Below, one piece after another: positions 25,841 through 33,469 of a stretch of 64,000 bases of DNA (position 1 is the first letter of the stretch; each line of letters begins with the position of its first letter). Both the position numbers and the translations under genes were made by a program. Origin of the DNA: Prevotellaceae bacterium UBA2744 (GTDB taxonomy: Bacteria; Bacteroidota; Bacteroidia; Bacteroidales; Bacteroidaceae). Location of the stretch: contig DEJQ01000008.1 of assembly GCA_002353575.1 (NCBI GenBank), forward strand, positions 9,508-73,507. Reading direction: 5' to 3'. The notes beneath the pieces were generated by a model that had not been told where the DNA came from, did not search any database, and worked only from the letters and a program-made list of their open reading frames with translations.

Positions 25841-26884
25841 TTATTTTTGTTTCTTTAATTCTTCCAGTTCCTTCTTCAGCGCAATCACCTCATCACGCAA
25901 TTCAGCAAGATTATTCACCACAGCCACGTTTCTCGACCACTTTCGGGCATCGATAGCCGGACTGCCCATCAGTCCGCAGTTGCCCTTTTTGGCATTCTTA
26001 TCTCCCGACAGACCGCTTTGGGCACCAATCATCACCTTGTCGCCTATGTTCAGGTGTCCGGCAATACCTACCTGACCGCCAAACATACACCACTTGCCCA
26101 CCTTCGTGCTTCCGGCAATACCAACCTGTGCCGACATCACAGTATTCTCACCCACTTCGCAGTTGTGGGCTATCTGCACCAGATTGTCCAGTTTCACACC
26201 CTTTCTCACGTACGTGCTTCCCATTGTCGAACGGTCCACACATGTGTTAGCACCGATCTCCACATTGTCCTCAATCGTCACGATACCGATTTGCGGAATC
26301 TTGTCATATCCTTCAGCTGTAGGAGCAAAACCGAAACCGTCGGCTCCGATAACGCATCCCGCATGTAATATACAATTGTTGCCTACCACACAATCGTGAT
26401 AGACAACAGCATTTGAGTATATCTCCGTATTATTTCCTACTTTAGCATTTCTGCCTATAGTCACGTGAGGGTGCAGCACACAGCCGTCACCGACTTCCAC
26501 ACCTTCACCTATGGCAACAAATGGTCCGATGTAGCAATCCTTGCCAATCTTTGCCGTCGGGTCAATAAATGCAAGCGAATCGATTCCCACACGTTTCTGC
26601 TTCATCGATTCGTACATCTGCAGCAACCTTGCCACCGCTTCGTATGCATTATCCACTTTCACCAACGTAGCCTTGACCGGCTGCGAAGGAACGAAGTCCC
26701 TGTTCACCAGTACGACACTCGATTCAGTTGTATAAAGATAATGTTCATATTTCAAGTTTGCCAGAAACGACAACGCGCCTTTAGTACCCTCCTCAATCTT
26801 GGCGAACGTAGTTATCTGGGCATTCTTGTCGCCCTCTACAGTTCCTCCTATAAATCCGGCAATTTGTTCAGCTGTAAAAACCAT
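25841..26884 (-). CDS. lpxD: UDP-3-O-(3-hydroxyacyl)glucosamine N-acyltransferase
   Basis: 347 residues. The N-terminal uridine-binding domain (1-105) is followed by a hexapeptide-repeat beta-helix with the catalytic block VQIAHNCEVGENT and a C-terminal coiled helix (AELRDEVIALKKELEELKKQK). It adds the N-linked acyl chain in lipid A synthesis. It is first in the unit, 17 bases before lpxC, behind a -7 element at 26943. Confidence 0.95.
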   Translation of the reverse strand: MVFTAEQIAGFIGGTVEGDKNAQITTFAKIEEGTKGALSFLANLKYEHYLYTTESSVVLVNRDFVPSQPVKATLVKVDNAYEAVARLLQMYESMKQKRVGIDSLAFIDPTAKIGKDCYIGPFVAIGEGVEVGDGCVLHPHVTIGRNAKVGNNTEIYSNAVVYHDCVVGNNCILHAGCVIGADGFGFAPTAEGYDKIPQIGIVTIEDNVEIGANTCVDRSTMGSTYVRKGVKLDNLVQIAHNCEVGENTVMSAQVGIAGSTKVGKWCMFGGQVGIAGHLNIGDKVMIGAQSGLSGDKNAKKGNCGLMGSPAIDARKWSRNVAVVNNLAELRDEVIALKKELEELKKQK

Positions 26885-26942
26885 TTGCTATTTAAAATCT
26901 TAAAAAACACAATAAAAGCCCCCTTTTCCGAGGTTTATGCTG

Positions 26943-26950
26943 CAAATTTA
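26943..26950 (-). promoter_or_regulatory. -7 element TAAATTTG for the lpxD operon
   Basis: TAAATTTG followed by C on the minus strand, 59 bases before the lpxD ATG. No good -33 TTTG; CTTG is at the expected distance. Confidence 0.6.
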
Positions 26951-26993
26951 GTAAAGAATTTTCACATATACCCAAGATTTTAGCAAAAACGTG

Positions 26994-27001
26994 TACCTTT
27001 G
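26994..27001 (+). promoter_or_regulatory. -7 element TACCTTTG for purM
   Basis: TACCTTTG followed by C lies 49 bases before the purM ATG; it diverges from the lpxD promoter 44 bases away. Confidence 0.65.
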
Positions 27002-27049
27002 CATAAAATTTTACTCCGATTAGTAAATACTCCATAAAAATATTCAGAA

Positions 27050-28234
27050 ATGAACAACGACACACAGGCCAGCAATCAGCGCTACATGATGCGTGGAGTC
27101 TCAGCCGCAAAAGAGGACGTCCACAATGCTATCAAGAACATCGACAAAGGTATTTTTCCGCAGGCATTCTGCAAGATCATCCCCGACATATTGGGTGGTG
27201 ACCCGGAATACTGCAACATCATGCATGCCGACGGTGCAGGCACCAAGTCAGCCCTGGCATATATGTATTGGAAGGAGACCGGCGACCTGTCCGTATGGCG
27301 CGGAATAGCCCAGGACGCCATAGTGATGAACACCGACGACCTACTCTGCGTGGGAGCAGTCGATAACATACTCGTTTCTTCCACCATCGGCCGTAACAAG
27401 ATGCTCATTCCGGGCGAAGTCATCGCAGCCATCATCAATGGAACCGACGAGATTCTTTCCGATATGCGCCGCATGGGTATCGGCATCTATGCTACTGGAG
27501 GCGAGACAGCCGACGTAGGCGATCTCGTGCGTACTATCATCGTAGATTCCACCGTTACCTGCCGCATGAAGCGCAGCGATGTCATCAACAATGCCAACAT
27601 CCGTCCGGGCGATGTCATTGTGGGTCTGTCATCTTCAGGGCAGGCTACTTACGAGAAAGAATACAATGGCGGCATGGGCAGCAACGGACTCACTTCTGCC
27701 CGCCACGACGTATTTGCCAAATACCTCGCTGAACGCTACCCCGAATCATATGACAAGGCCGTACCTGACGAACTTGTCTATTCTGGCAGCTACAAGCTGA
27801 CCGATTCCGTCGCCGGAGCACCTGTCAACGCAGGAAAACTCGTACTCTCGCCTACCCGCACCTATGCCCCTGTGGTCAAACAACTTCTCGACCGTCTTCG
27901 TCCACACATCCACGGAATGGTTCACTGCACAGGCGGCGCACAGACCAAAGTTCTTCATTTCGTGAGCGACAACTGCCGTGTCATCAAGGACAACCTATTC
28001 CCTGTTCCGCCGCTCTTCCGTGCCATCGCCGAAGAATCCGGCACAGACTGGGCAGAGATGTACAAGGTATTCAACATGGGGCATCGTCTCGAAGTATATC
28101 TCTCACCCGAACATGCCGACGAAGTCATCTCTATCAGCAAGTCATTCAACATCGATGCCCAGATAGTAGGACATATCGAAGAGGGTAAGAAGAGTCTATG
28201 CATCAAATCCGAATTCGGCACCTTCGAATATTAA
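27050..28234 (+). CDS. purM: Phosphoribosylformylglycinamidine cyclo-ligase
   Basis: 394 residues, the longer PurM form of Bacteroidetes. Key blocks are HADGAGTKSALAYMYWKETGD, VMNTDDLLCVGA (metal/nucleotide Asp pair), YATGGETADVGD, and the C-terminal GHIEEGKKSLCIK. It makes aminoimidazole ribotide in purine synthesis from FGAM and ATP. It is transcribed away from lpxD, with prfA 42 bases downstream. Confidence 0.95.
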   Translation: MNNDTQASNQRYMMRGVSAAKEDVHNAIKNIDKGIFPQAFCKIIPDILGGDPEYCNIMHADGAGTKSALAYMYWKETGDLSVWRGIAQDAIVMNTDDLLCVGAVDNILVSSTIGRNKMLIPGEVIAAIINGTDEILSDMRRMGIGIYATGGETADVGDLVRTIIVDSTVTCRMKRSDVINNANIRPGDVIVGLSSSGQATYEKEYNGGMGSNGLTSARHDVFAKYLAERYPESYDKAVPDELVYSGSYKLTDSVAGAPVNAGKLVLSPTRTYAPVVKQLLDRLRPHIHGMVHCTGGAQTKVLHFVSDNCRVIKDNLFPVPPLFRAIAEESGTDWAEMYKVFNMGHRLEVYLSPEHADEVISISKSFNIDAQIVGHIEEGKKSLCIKSEFGTFEY

Positions 28235-28276
28235 TACACAGTCAACTCTTAACACATAACTCCTAACTGAACACAC

Positions 28277-29386
28277 TTGGAAACAAACAACATATTAGAC
28301 AAACTCGAGGGCATAGTACCCCGTTTTGAAGAAGTCGGCACACTCATCACCGACCCGTCTGTCATATCAGACCAGAAGCGATACGTGCAGCTTACCAAAG
28401 AATACAAAAATCTGGAGGATATAATGAATGCGCGCCAGCGCTACATCAACGCGCTGAAGGGCATTGACGAGGCCAAGGAAGTACTTGAAACCGAAGAAGA
28501 TGCCGATATGAAGGAAATGGCACGCGAGGAACTCTCGGCCAACGAGCATCTTCTCCCTGAACTCGAAGAGGAAATCAAGCTGCTCCTCATCCCAGCCGAT
28601 CCCGAAGACAGCAAGAATGTGACACTCGAAATCCGTGGCGGTACAGGTGGCGACGAGGCAGCACTCTTCGCAGGCGACCTCTTCCGTATGTATTCAAAAT
28701 ACTGCGAAATGAAGGGCTGGCACCTTACCATATCTTCCTTCTCCGAAGGAGCCAGCGGCGGCTACAAGGAGATTGTAGCCAATATCACTGGCGAGAACGT
28801 CTATGGCACAATGAAATACGAATCGGGCGTGCACCGCGTACAGCGTGTACCTGCCACTGAGACCCAGGGACGTGTACACACCTCAGCAGCTACCGTAGCC
28901 GTGCTGCCCGAGGCAGAGGCATTCGACGTTCAGATCAACGAGGGTGAAATCAAGTGGGACACCTTCCGTTCCAGTGGAGCCGGCGGTCAGAATGTCAACA
29001 AGGTAGAGTCAGGAGTCCGTGCCCGATATATGTGGAAAAATCCCAATACAGGCGAGACTGAAGAAATCCTCGTGGAGTGTACCGAGACACGCGACCAGCC
29101 AAAGAACAAGGAACGTGCTCTCGCCCGTCTGCGCACATACATCTACGACAAAGAACACCAAAAATACATCGATGACATAGCATCGCGCCGAAAGACTATG
29201 GTATCCACTGGCGACCGTTCTGCCAAGATTCGCACCTACAACTATCCCCAGGGACGTATCACAGACCATCGCATCAACTATACCATCTACAACCTCGCAG
29301 CCTTCATGGATGGCGACATACAAGACTGTATCGACCACCTCATCGTAGCCGAAAATGCAGAACGTCTGAAAGAAGCCGAACTATAA
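28277..29386 (+). CDS. prfA: Peptide chain release factor 1, TTG start
   Basis: 369 residues. The stop-codon recognition motif PAT is at 192-194 in RVPATETQG, and the peptidyl-hydrolysis motif GGQ is at 236-238 in SSGAGGQNVNK. It terminates at UAA and UAG. The reading starts with TTG (28277); the next in-frame ATG is about 50 codons inside the conserved N-terminal helix, so TTG is well supported by the alignment of NNILDKLEGIVPRFEEV with family N-termini. It lies 42 bases after purM. Confidence 0.95.
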   Translation: METNNILDKLEGIVPRFEEVGTLITDPSVISDQKRYVQLTKEYKNLEDIMNARQRYINALKGIDEAKEVLETEEDADMKEMAREELSANEHLLPELEEEIKLLLIPADPEDSKNVTLEIRGGTGGDEAALFAGDLFRMYSKYCEMKGWHLTISSFSEGASGGYKEIVANITGENVYGTMKYESGVHRVQRVPATETQGRVHTSAATVAVLPEAEAFDVQINEGEIKWDTFRSSGAGGQNVNKVESGVRARYMWKNPNTGETEEILVECTETRDQPKNKERALARLRTYIYDKEHQKYIDDIASRRKTMVSTGDRSAKIRTYNYPQGRITDHRINYTIYNLAAFMDGDIQDCIDHLIVAENAERLKEAEL

Positions 29387-29389
29387 GCC

Positions 29390-29437
29390 TGTCATGACAT
29401 TGTCATCCCCTTTCAATGGGCTGGCACGCAATTTGTA
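29390..29437 (+). promoter_or_regulatory. Sigma-54-like promoter and TGTCA/TGACA dyads upstream of clpC
   Basis: TGGCACG-N4-TTGTA (29422-29437) places GG (29423-29424) and GT (29435-29436) 10 bases apart, as in the -24/-12 class; only the -12 C differs. Upstream are the palindrome TGTCATGACA (29390-29399) and TGACATTGTCA (29395-29405). No TAnnTTTG element is present. The start would be near 29447. Confidence 0.5.
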
Positions 29438-29466
29438 GGGATAAAAACTGATAACATTTCAGAAGC

Positions 29467-31971
29467 ATGACATTGAACAATTATTCCGATAATCTCAACC
29501 AAATCCTCTCCTACTCAAAGGAAGAGGCTATACGTCTTAACAACGACTACATAGGACCTGAGCACCTCATGCTGGGCATCTTGCGCGACGGCGACAATCT
29601 TGCCGCCCACCTGCTCGTGCAGAAGTTTCTCATCAACCCCGATACCATCAAGCATCAGTTGGAGAAACACATCGAAAACACCGACCTGCCCATCTACTCT
29701 ACCGACATAGCACTCAATACCAAGTCGGCAGCCATCCTGCGTCTCAGCATCCTCGAATCGCGCCTCACCAAGAGCAAGGAGAGTCAGGCAGAGCACCTTC
29801 TGCTTGCCATCATGAAACATAAAGACAACATGGCTGCCAAGATACTTGCCGAGAAGGGAGTTACTTATAAGGAACTCTACAACAGCATCGCACAGCCCAG
29901 TTCACAGCCTCAGGCTTCGGGAGTTGACTTCGACGAAGAGGCAGAGGAAGACAAGGCGCCAGTGGGCAGCCAGGGCAGTTCAACCAGTCAGAAGCAGAAG
30001 ACCGACAAAAAGCACAACTCCGACCACCCGGCCATAGACGCCTATGGTTTTGACCTCACCAAAGCTGCCGCTGAAGGAAAGCTCGACCCGGTAGTTGGGC
30101 GCGAGAAGGAAATCGAGCGCATTGCACAGATTCTTTCCCGTCGCAAAAAGAACAACCCGGTTCTTATCGGTGACCCCGGTGTGGGTAAAAGTGCCATCGT
30201 CGAGGGGCTTGCCCTTCGCATCTCCCAGCGACGCGTATCTCGCGCCTTGTTCAACAAAAAGATTATCTCGCTCGACATGTCAACCATCGTGGCTGGCACC
30301 AAATACCGCGGACAGTTCGAAGAGCGCATGAAGAACATCATCAACGAGCTGAAGTCAAACCCAGACCTCATCGTCTTCATCGACGAGATACACACCATCG
30401 TCGGAGCCGGCAACCAGGCAGGACAGATGGATGCAGCCAACATGATGAAGCCGGCCCTCGCCCGTGGCGAACTCCAGTGCATCGGAGCCACCACCCTCGA
30501 CGAGTACCGCAAGAACATAGAAAAGGACGGAGCTCTCGAACGCCGATTCCAGAAAGTCATTGTGACTCCCACCACCCCCGAAGAGACTCTCGAAATACTT
30601 CATAACATCAAGGATCGCTACGAAGAGCATCATAACGTCACCTACACAGAGGAAGCCCTTGCAGCCTGTGTCAGCCTGACCGAACGATATGTCACCGACC
30701 GCAGCTTCCCCGACAAGGCCATCGACGCCCTCGACGAAGTGGGTTCTCGCGTGCACATAACTAACATAAGCGTGCCGAAACCAATCGAAGAGAAGGAAGA
30801 AGAAATAGCCAATACACAGCACCTGCAGGAAGAAGCCGTCCACAACCAGCAGTATCTGGAGGCAGCCGAATTCCGTGACAAGGTAATCCTGCTCACAGCC
30901 GAGCTCGACGACTTGAAGAAGGAATGGGAATCATCCATGCAGGACAGCCGCATCAGCATCAGTGCTGACAAGGTGGCAGAGACCGTATCGATGATGACAG
31001 GCATTCCGGTTCAGCGCATGATGTCGGCAGAGACTATGCGCATAAAGAATATGCGTCAGGAACTGCAGTCGCAGATCATTGCTCAGGACAGCGCCATCGA
31101 CCGTCTCGTCAGTGCCATCCAGCGCAACCGTGTCGGACTATCCGACCCCTTGCGTCCTATCGGAGTATTCATGTTCCTCGGTCCCACAGGAGTCGGCAAG
31201 ACCTATCTCGCCAAGAAACTCGCCGAGCATATGTTTGGCACCTCCGACGCCCTCATCCGTATCGACATGAGCGAATACATGGAGAAATTCACCGTCAGTC
31301 GTCTTGTCGGAGCACCTCCGGGCTATGTAGGTTACGAAGAAGGCGGAATGCTCACCGAACGCGTACGTCGCAAGCCTTACTCTATCGTCCTGCTCGACGA
31401 GATTGAGAAAGCCCATCCCGATGTCTTCAACATCCTGCTTCAGGTTATGGACGACGGCAGACTTACCGACAGCAACGGACGTACAGTCGATTTTCGCAAC
31501 ACAGTCATCATCATGACCAGCAACGTCGGTACCCGTCAGCTGAAAGAATTCGGTCGTGGAGTCGGATTCTCTGCGATGGCAGGTAAAGATGACAAAGAAG
31601 TCAGCCGCAGTGTCATTCAGAAGGCTCTCAACCGTCAGTTCTCGCCTGAGTTCCTCAACCGAATCGACGAGATTATCACCTTCGACCAACTCGAACTCGA
31701 CAGCATCATAAAGATAATCGACATAGAGATCCGTCCGCTCATCGACCGTATCGAAAAAATAGGCTACCACCTCGACATCACCCCCGAAGCCAAGCGTTGG
31801 ATAGCCGAAAAGGGCTACGACAAGCAGTTTGGTGCCCGTCCGTTGCGCCGCGCCATTCAGCAGCATATCGAAGACCCCGTAGCTAACCTAATTGTCGAGG
31901 AGCAGGTTCAGCCAGGCGACACCATCACGGCAGAACTCACCGACGGAAAACTCTCCGTAAAGAAAAAGTAA
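29467..31971 (+). CDS. clpC: ClpC-type AAA+ ATPase of the Clp protease
   Basis: 834 residues. Clp_N repeats (1-150), a low-complexity linker (about 150-190), AAA1 with GDPGVGKS and VFIDEIHTIVGAG, a UVR/coiled middle segment (EEEIANTQHLQEEAVHNQQYLEAAEFRDK), AAA2 with GPTGVGKT and VLLDEIEKAHPDVF, and a C-terminal D2-small domain. It unfolds substrates for ClpP and helps in heat and protein-quality stress. The predicted sigma-54-like promoter resembles that of htpG, 4 kb downstream. It ends at a strong hairpin terminator. Confidence 0.93.
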   Translation: MTLNNYSDNLNQILSYSKEEAIRLNNDYIGPEHLMLGILRDGDNLAAHLLVQKFLINPDTIKHQLEKHIENTDLPIYSTDIALNTKSAAILRLSILESRLTKSKESQAEHLLLAIMKHKDNMAAKILAEKGVTYKELYNSIAQPSSQPQASGVDFDEEAEEDKAPVGSQGSSTSQKQKTDKKHNSDHPAIDAYGFDLTKAAAEGKLDPVVGREKEIERIAQILSRRKKNNPVLIGDPGVGKSAIVEGLALRISQRRVSRALFNKKIISLDMSTIVAGTKYRGQFEERMKNIINELKSNPDLIVFIDEIHTIVGAGNQAGQMDAANMMKPALARGELQCIGATTLDEYRKNIEKDGALERRFQKVIVTPTTPEETLEILHNIKDRYEEHHNVTYTEEALAACVSLTERYVTDRSFPDKAIDALDEVGSRVHITNISVPKPIEEKEEEIANTQHLQEEAVHNQQYLEAAEFRDKVILLTAELDDLKKEWESSMQDSRISISADKVAETVSMMTGIPVQRMMSAETMRIKNMRQELQSQIIAQDSAIDRLVSAIQRNRVGLSDPLRPIGVFMFLGPTGVGKTYLAKKLAEHMFGTSDALIRIDMSEYMEKFTVSRLVGAPPGYVGYEEGGMLTERVRRKPYSIVLLDEIEKAHPDVFNILLQVMDDGRLTDSNGRTVDFRNTVIIMTSNVGTRQLKEFGRGVGFSAMAGKDDKEVSRSVIQKALNRQFSPEFLNRIDEIITFDQLELDSIIKIIDIEIRPLIDRIEKIGYHLDITPEAKRWIAEKGYDKQFGARPLRRAIQQHIEDPVANLIVEEQVQPGDTITAELTDGKLSVKKK

Positions 31972-31990
31972 AGGAAAACATAAATGACAG

Positions 31991-32031
31991 AAAGGGTCGT
32001 GTCGAAAAAGTAACTGGCACGACCTTTTTTT
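31991..32031 (+). terminator. Terminator of clpC
   Basis: GGTCGTG (31995-32001) pairs with CACGACC (32018-32024); the stem extends through AAAG with the first T residues, followed by a run of T. Confidence 0.85.
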
Positions 32032-32134
32032 CGTCTTAACAGATTCCCTTGCATTTCTTCTTCGGCTTCTATCTGAGAGAACTTCAAAGTCATAGAGTTG
32101 ATGAACTTAGAGTCGTAGATATGTTGACTTGAAA

Positions 32135-32294
32135 GTGTTACAGTGTTACAGTGTTACAGTTGATTTTATGACTACCAATAGTCAAAAAAGTAGTTTATTA
32201 TATATATTTATATATATATAAATATATATAATAAAAATTTTTTCTTGAAGAGAATAGCAAATTTTTAACTGTAACACTGTAACAACTGTAACAC
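32135..32294. repeat. Nested inverted repeat centred on a 42-bp AT palindrome
   Basis: The left arm holds three direct GTGTTACA octamers (32135-32158). Its 18-base segment 32144-32161 is the exact reverse complement of 32267-32284. Between them 32194-32235 is a perfect 42-bp palindrome of A and T only, centred at 32214.5; the outer arms are centred at 32214, so both dyads share one axis. Confidence 0.85.
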
Positions 32295-32360
32295 CTACAA
32301 TCGTGAAAAATCCGAGAGAATCAGGAGCGTGCTTTTTTGCGTGCCTTTTTTGACATTTAA

Positions 32361-32393
32361 TTTGCAAGCCGCTCCTTTCATGTCGTAAATTTG
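32361..32393 (+). promoter_or_regulatory. Promoter TTTG-N21-TAAATTTG upstream of vanX-like gene
   Basis: TTTG at 32361-32364 and TAAATTTG at 32386-32393. It would give a leader of about 160 bases that includes the 22-bp repeats. Confidence 0.5.
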
Positions 32394-32437
32394 CACTGTC
32401 AAAAACGATGAAAATATGCCTCGTATGCACACGAAAA

Positions 32438-32493
32438 AAATTTCCTACGCACAGCAACAAAATTTCCTACGCATAGCAGCAAAAATTTCTACG
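32438..32493. repeat. Three 22-bp iteron-like direct repeats
   Basis: AAATTTCCTACGCACAGCAAC (unit 1, 32438-32458), AAATTTCCTACGCATAGCAGC (unit 2, 32460-32480) and a shortened AAATTTCTACG (32483-32493), on a 22-23 base period. The last copy ends 8 bases before a -7-like TACCTTCG (32501-32508), suggesting binding sites for a regulator. Confidence 0.75.
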
Positions 32494-32516
32494 TTTTTCG
32501 TACCTTCGCGGCAAAA

Positions 32517-32573
32517 ATGAATACACAAACAACTATAAAGTATGAAACAACTATAAAGTATGAAAAAGACTAA
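32517..32573 (+). CDS. Possible 18-codon upstream reading frame
   Basis: ATG at 32517 opens a frame of 18 codons (MNTQTTIKYETTIKYEKD) whose stop overlaps the first codons of the dipeptidase gene in another frame. Its body TTIKYE is doubled by a perfect 18-bp tandem duplication (32529-32546 and 32547-32564). If transcription starts near 32514, from TACCTTCG, this is the first start codon met. Translation is not shown. Confidence 0.3.
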   Translation: MNTQTTIKYETTIKYEKD

Positions 32574-33342
32574 GATTTGGATGTTAGCTGCCCTACTCTC
32601 TCTGATATGTGGCAGCAGTATGCTGACCAGCTGTAAGAACAATAGCGATGAGGATAAGCCGGTAAGCGCAACAGAGGACAAGAGCCAGTTTGTAAACGTG
32701 ACGGATGTAGTACCGGACGCTATTCTGGAAATCAGATATTTTGGAACTTATAATTTCGTAGGTGAACGCATCGACGGATATAAGGCTCCTGTGGCTTGGC
32801 TGACACGACAGGCTGCCGACTCGCTGAAGGCTGTAAGCGATGACATGAAGGCGAAGGGTTATCGCCTGAAGATATATGATGCTTACCGTCCGCAGAAGGC
32901 TGTTGACCACTTCGTGCGCTGGGCAAAGAATCTGGATGCTACGGAGATGAAACCATATTTCTATCCTGATCTGGAGAAGGACGTGCTGTTTCCGCAGGAA
33001 TATATATGCGAGAGGAGCGGACACACTCGAGGATCAACACTCGACATGACTCTGTTTGACATGAACACGGAGAAAGAGGTTGATATGGGTGGCACGTTCG
33101 ACTGGTTCGGACCTGAAAGTCACCCCGACTTCTGCGGCAACCCGGAAACCGGAGAATATACCGGTGACAATTCGAAGAGTCCACAGGGAAGGAGTATCAC
33201 TGCCGAGCAGTTTGCCAACCGCATGATTCTGCGCCGTGCCATGATGGCTCACGGTTTCAGCCCTTTCCCGACCGAGTGGTGGCACTTCACATTGGCTAAC
33301 GAACCTTTCCCTAATACTTATTTTACATTTGATGTAGAATAA
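32560..33342 (+). CDS. VanX-like D-alanyl-D-alanine dipeptidase, lipoprotein
   Basis: 260 residues. The signal peptide ends in the lipobox LTSC (Cys25), so it is probably membrane-anchored in the envelope. The M15D blocks are YDAYRPQKAVDHF (near 108, with the conserved Arg), SGHTRGSTLDMTLFD (zinc His and Asp) and PTEWWHFTL (catalytic Glu and zinc His). It splits D-Ala-D-Ala or related peptidoglycan dipeptides; a recycling role is more likely than glycopeptide resistance, as no VanA/VanH partner is near. It follows an unusually long repeat-rich upstream region and an overlapping small frame. Confidence 0.9.
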   Translation: MKKTKIWMLAALLSLICGSSMLTSCKNNSDEDKPVSATEDKSQFVNVTDVVPDAILEIRYFGTYNFVGERIDGYKAPVAWLTRQAADSLKAVSDDMKAKGYRLKIYDAYRPQKAVDHFVRWAKNLDATEMKPYFYPDLEKDVLFPQEYICERSGHTRGSTLDMTLFDMNTEKEVDMGGTFDWFGPESHPDFCGNPETGEYTGDNSKSPQGRSITAEQFANRMILRRAMMAHGFSPFPTEWWHFTLANEPFPNTYFTFDVE

Positions 33343-33385
33343 CGATGTAAGATGTAAGAGGTTAGAAGTAAGAGATATCTATTTT

Positions 33386-33427
33386 TGACAAAATGTCAGT
33401 CATGTGATGGCTGGCATTTTCTTTGTA
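33386..33427 (+). promoter_or_regulatory. Sigma-54-like promoter and TGACA-N3-TGTCA dyad upstream of htpG
   Basis: The dyad TGACAAAATGTCA (33386-33398) is followed by TGGCATT-N4-TTGTA (33412-33427), with GG at 33413-33414 and GT at 33425-33426, the same 10-base spacing as at clpC. The region also folds as AAAATGTCAG/CTGGCATTTT (with one G-U), which could act as the vanX terminator. The start would be near 33438. Confidence 0.5.
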
Positions 33428-33469
33428 TAGACATGTAGCAGAATTTAATTTAAATGTAAAATCAGACAC

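Larger units (their letters stand above)
32032..32559. other. Long clpC-vanX intergenic region rich in ordered repeats
   Basis: No credible gene. In order: octamers GTGTTACA in direct copies (32135-32158), a 42-bp perfect palindrome (32194-32235), the same octamers inverted (32267-32294), a promoter (32361-32393), 22-bp direct repeats (32438-32493), a second -7-like element (32501), an 18-codon upstream frame (32517-32573) and an 18-bp tandem duplication (32529-32564). Confidence 0.7.

Noticed and set aside
32182..32460. 92-codon minus-strand frame across the palindrome
   Set aside because: Low-complexity Ile/Tyr run from the AT palindrome; no start or family support.
32560..33342. Glycopeptide resistance from the VanX-like gene
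   Set aside because: No VanA, VanH, VanR or VanS-like genes are near; a peptidoglycan recycling role fits better.
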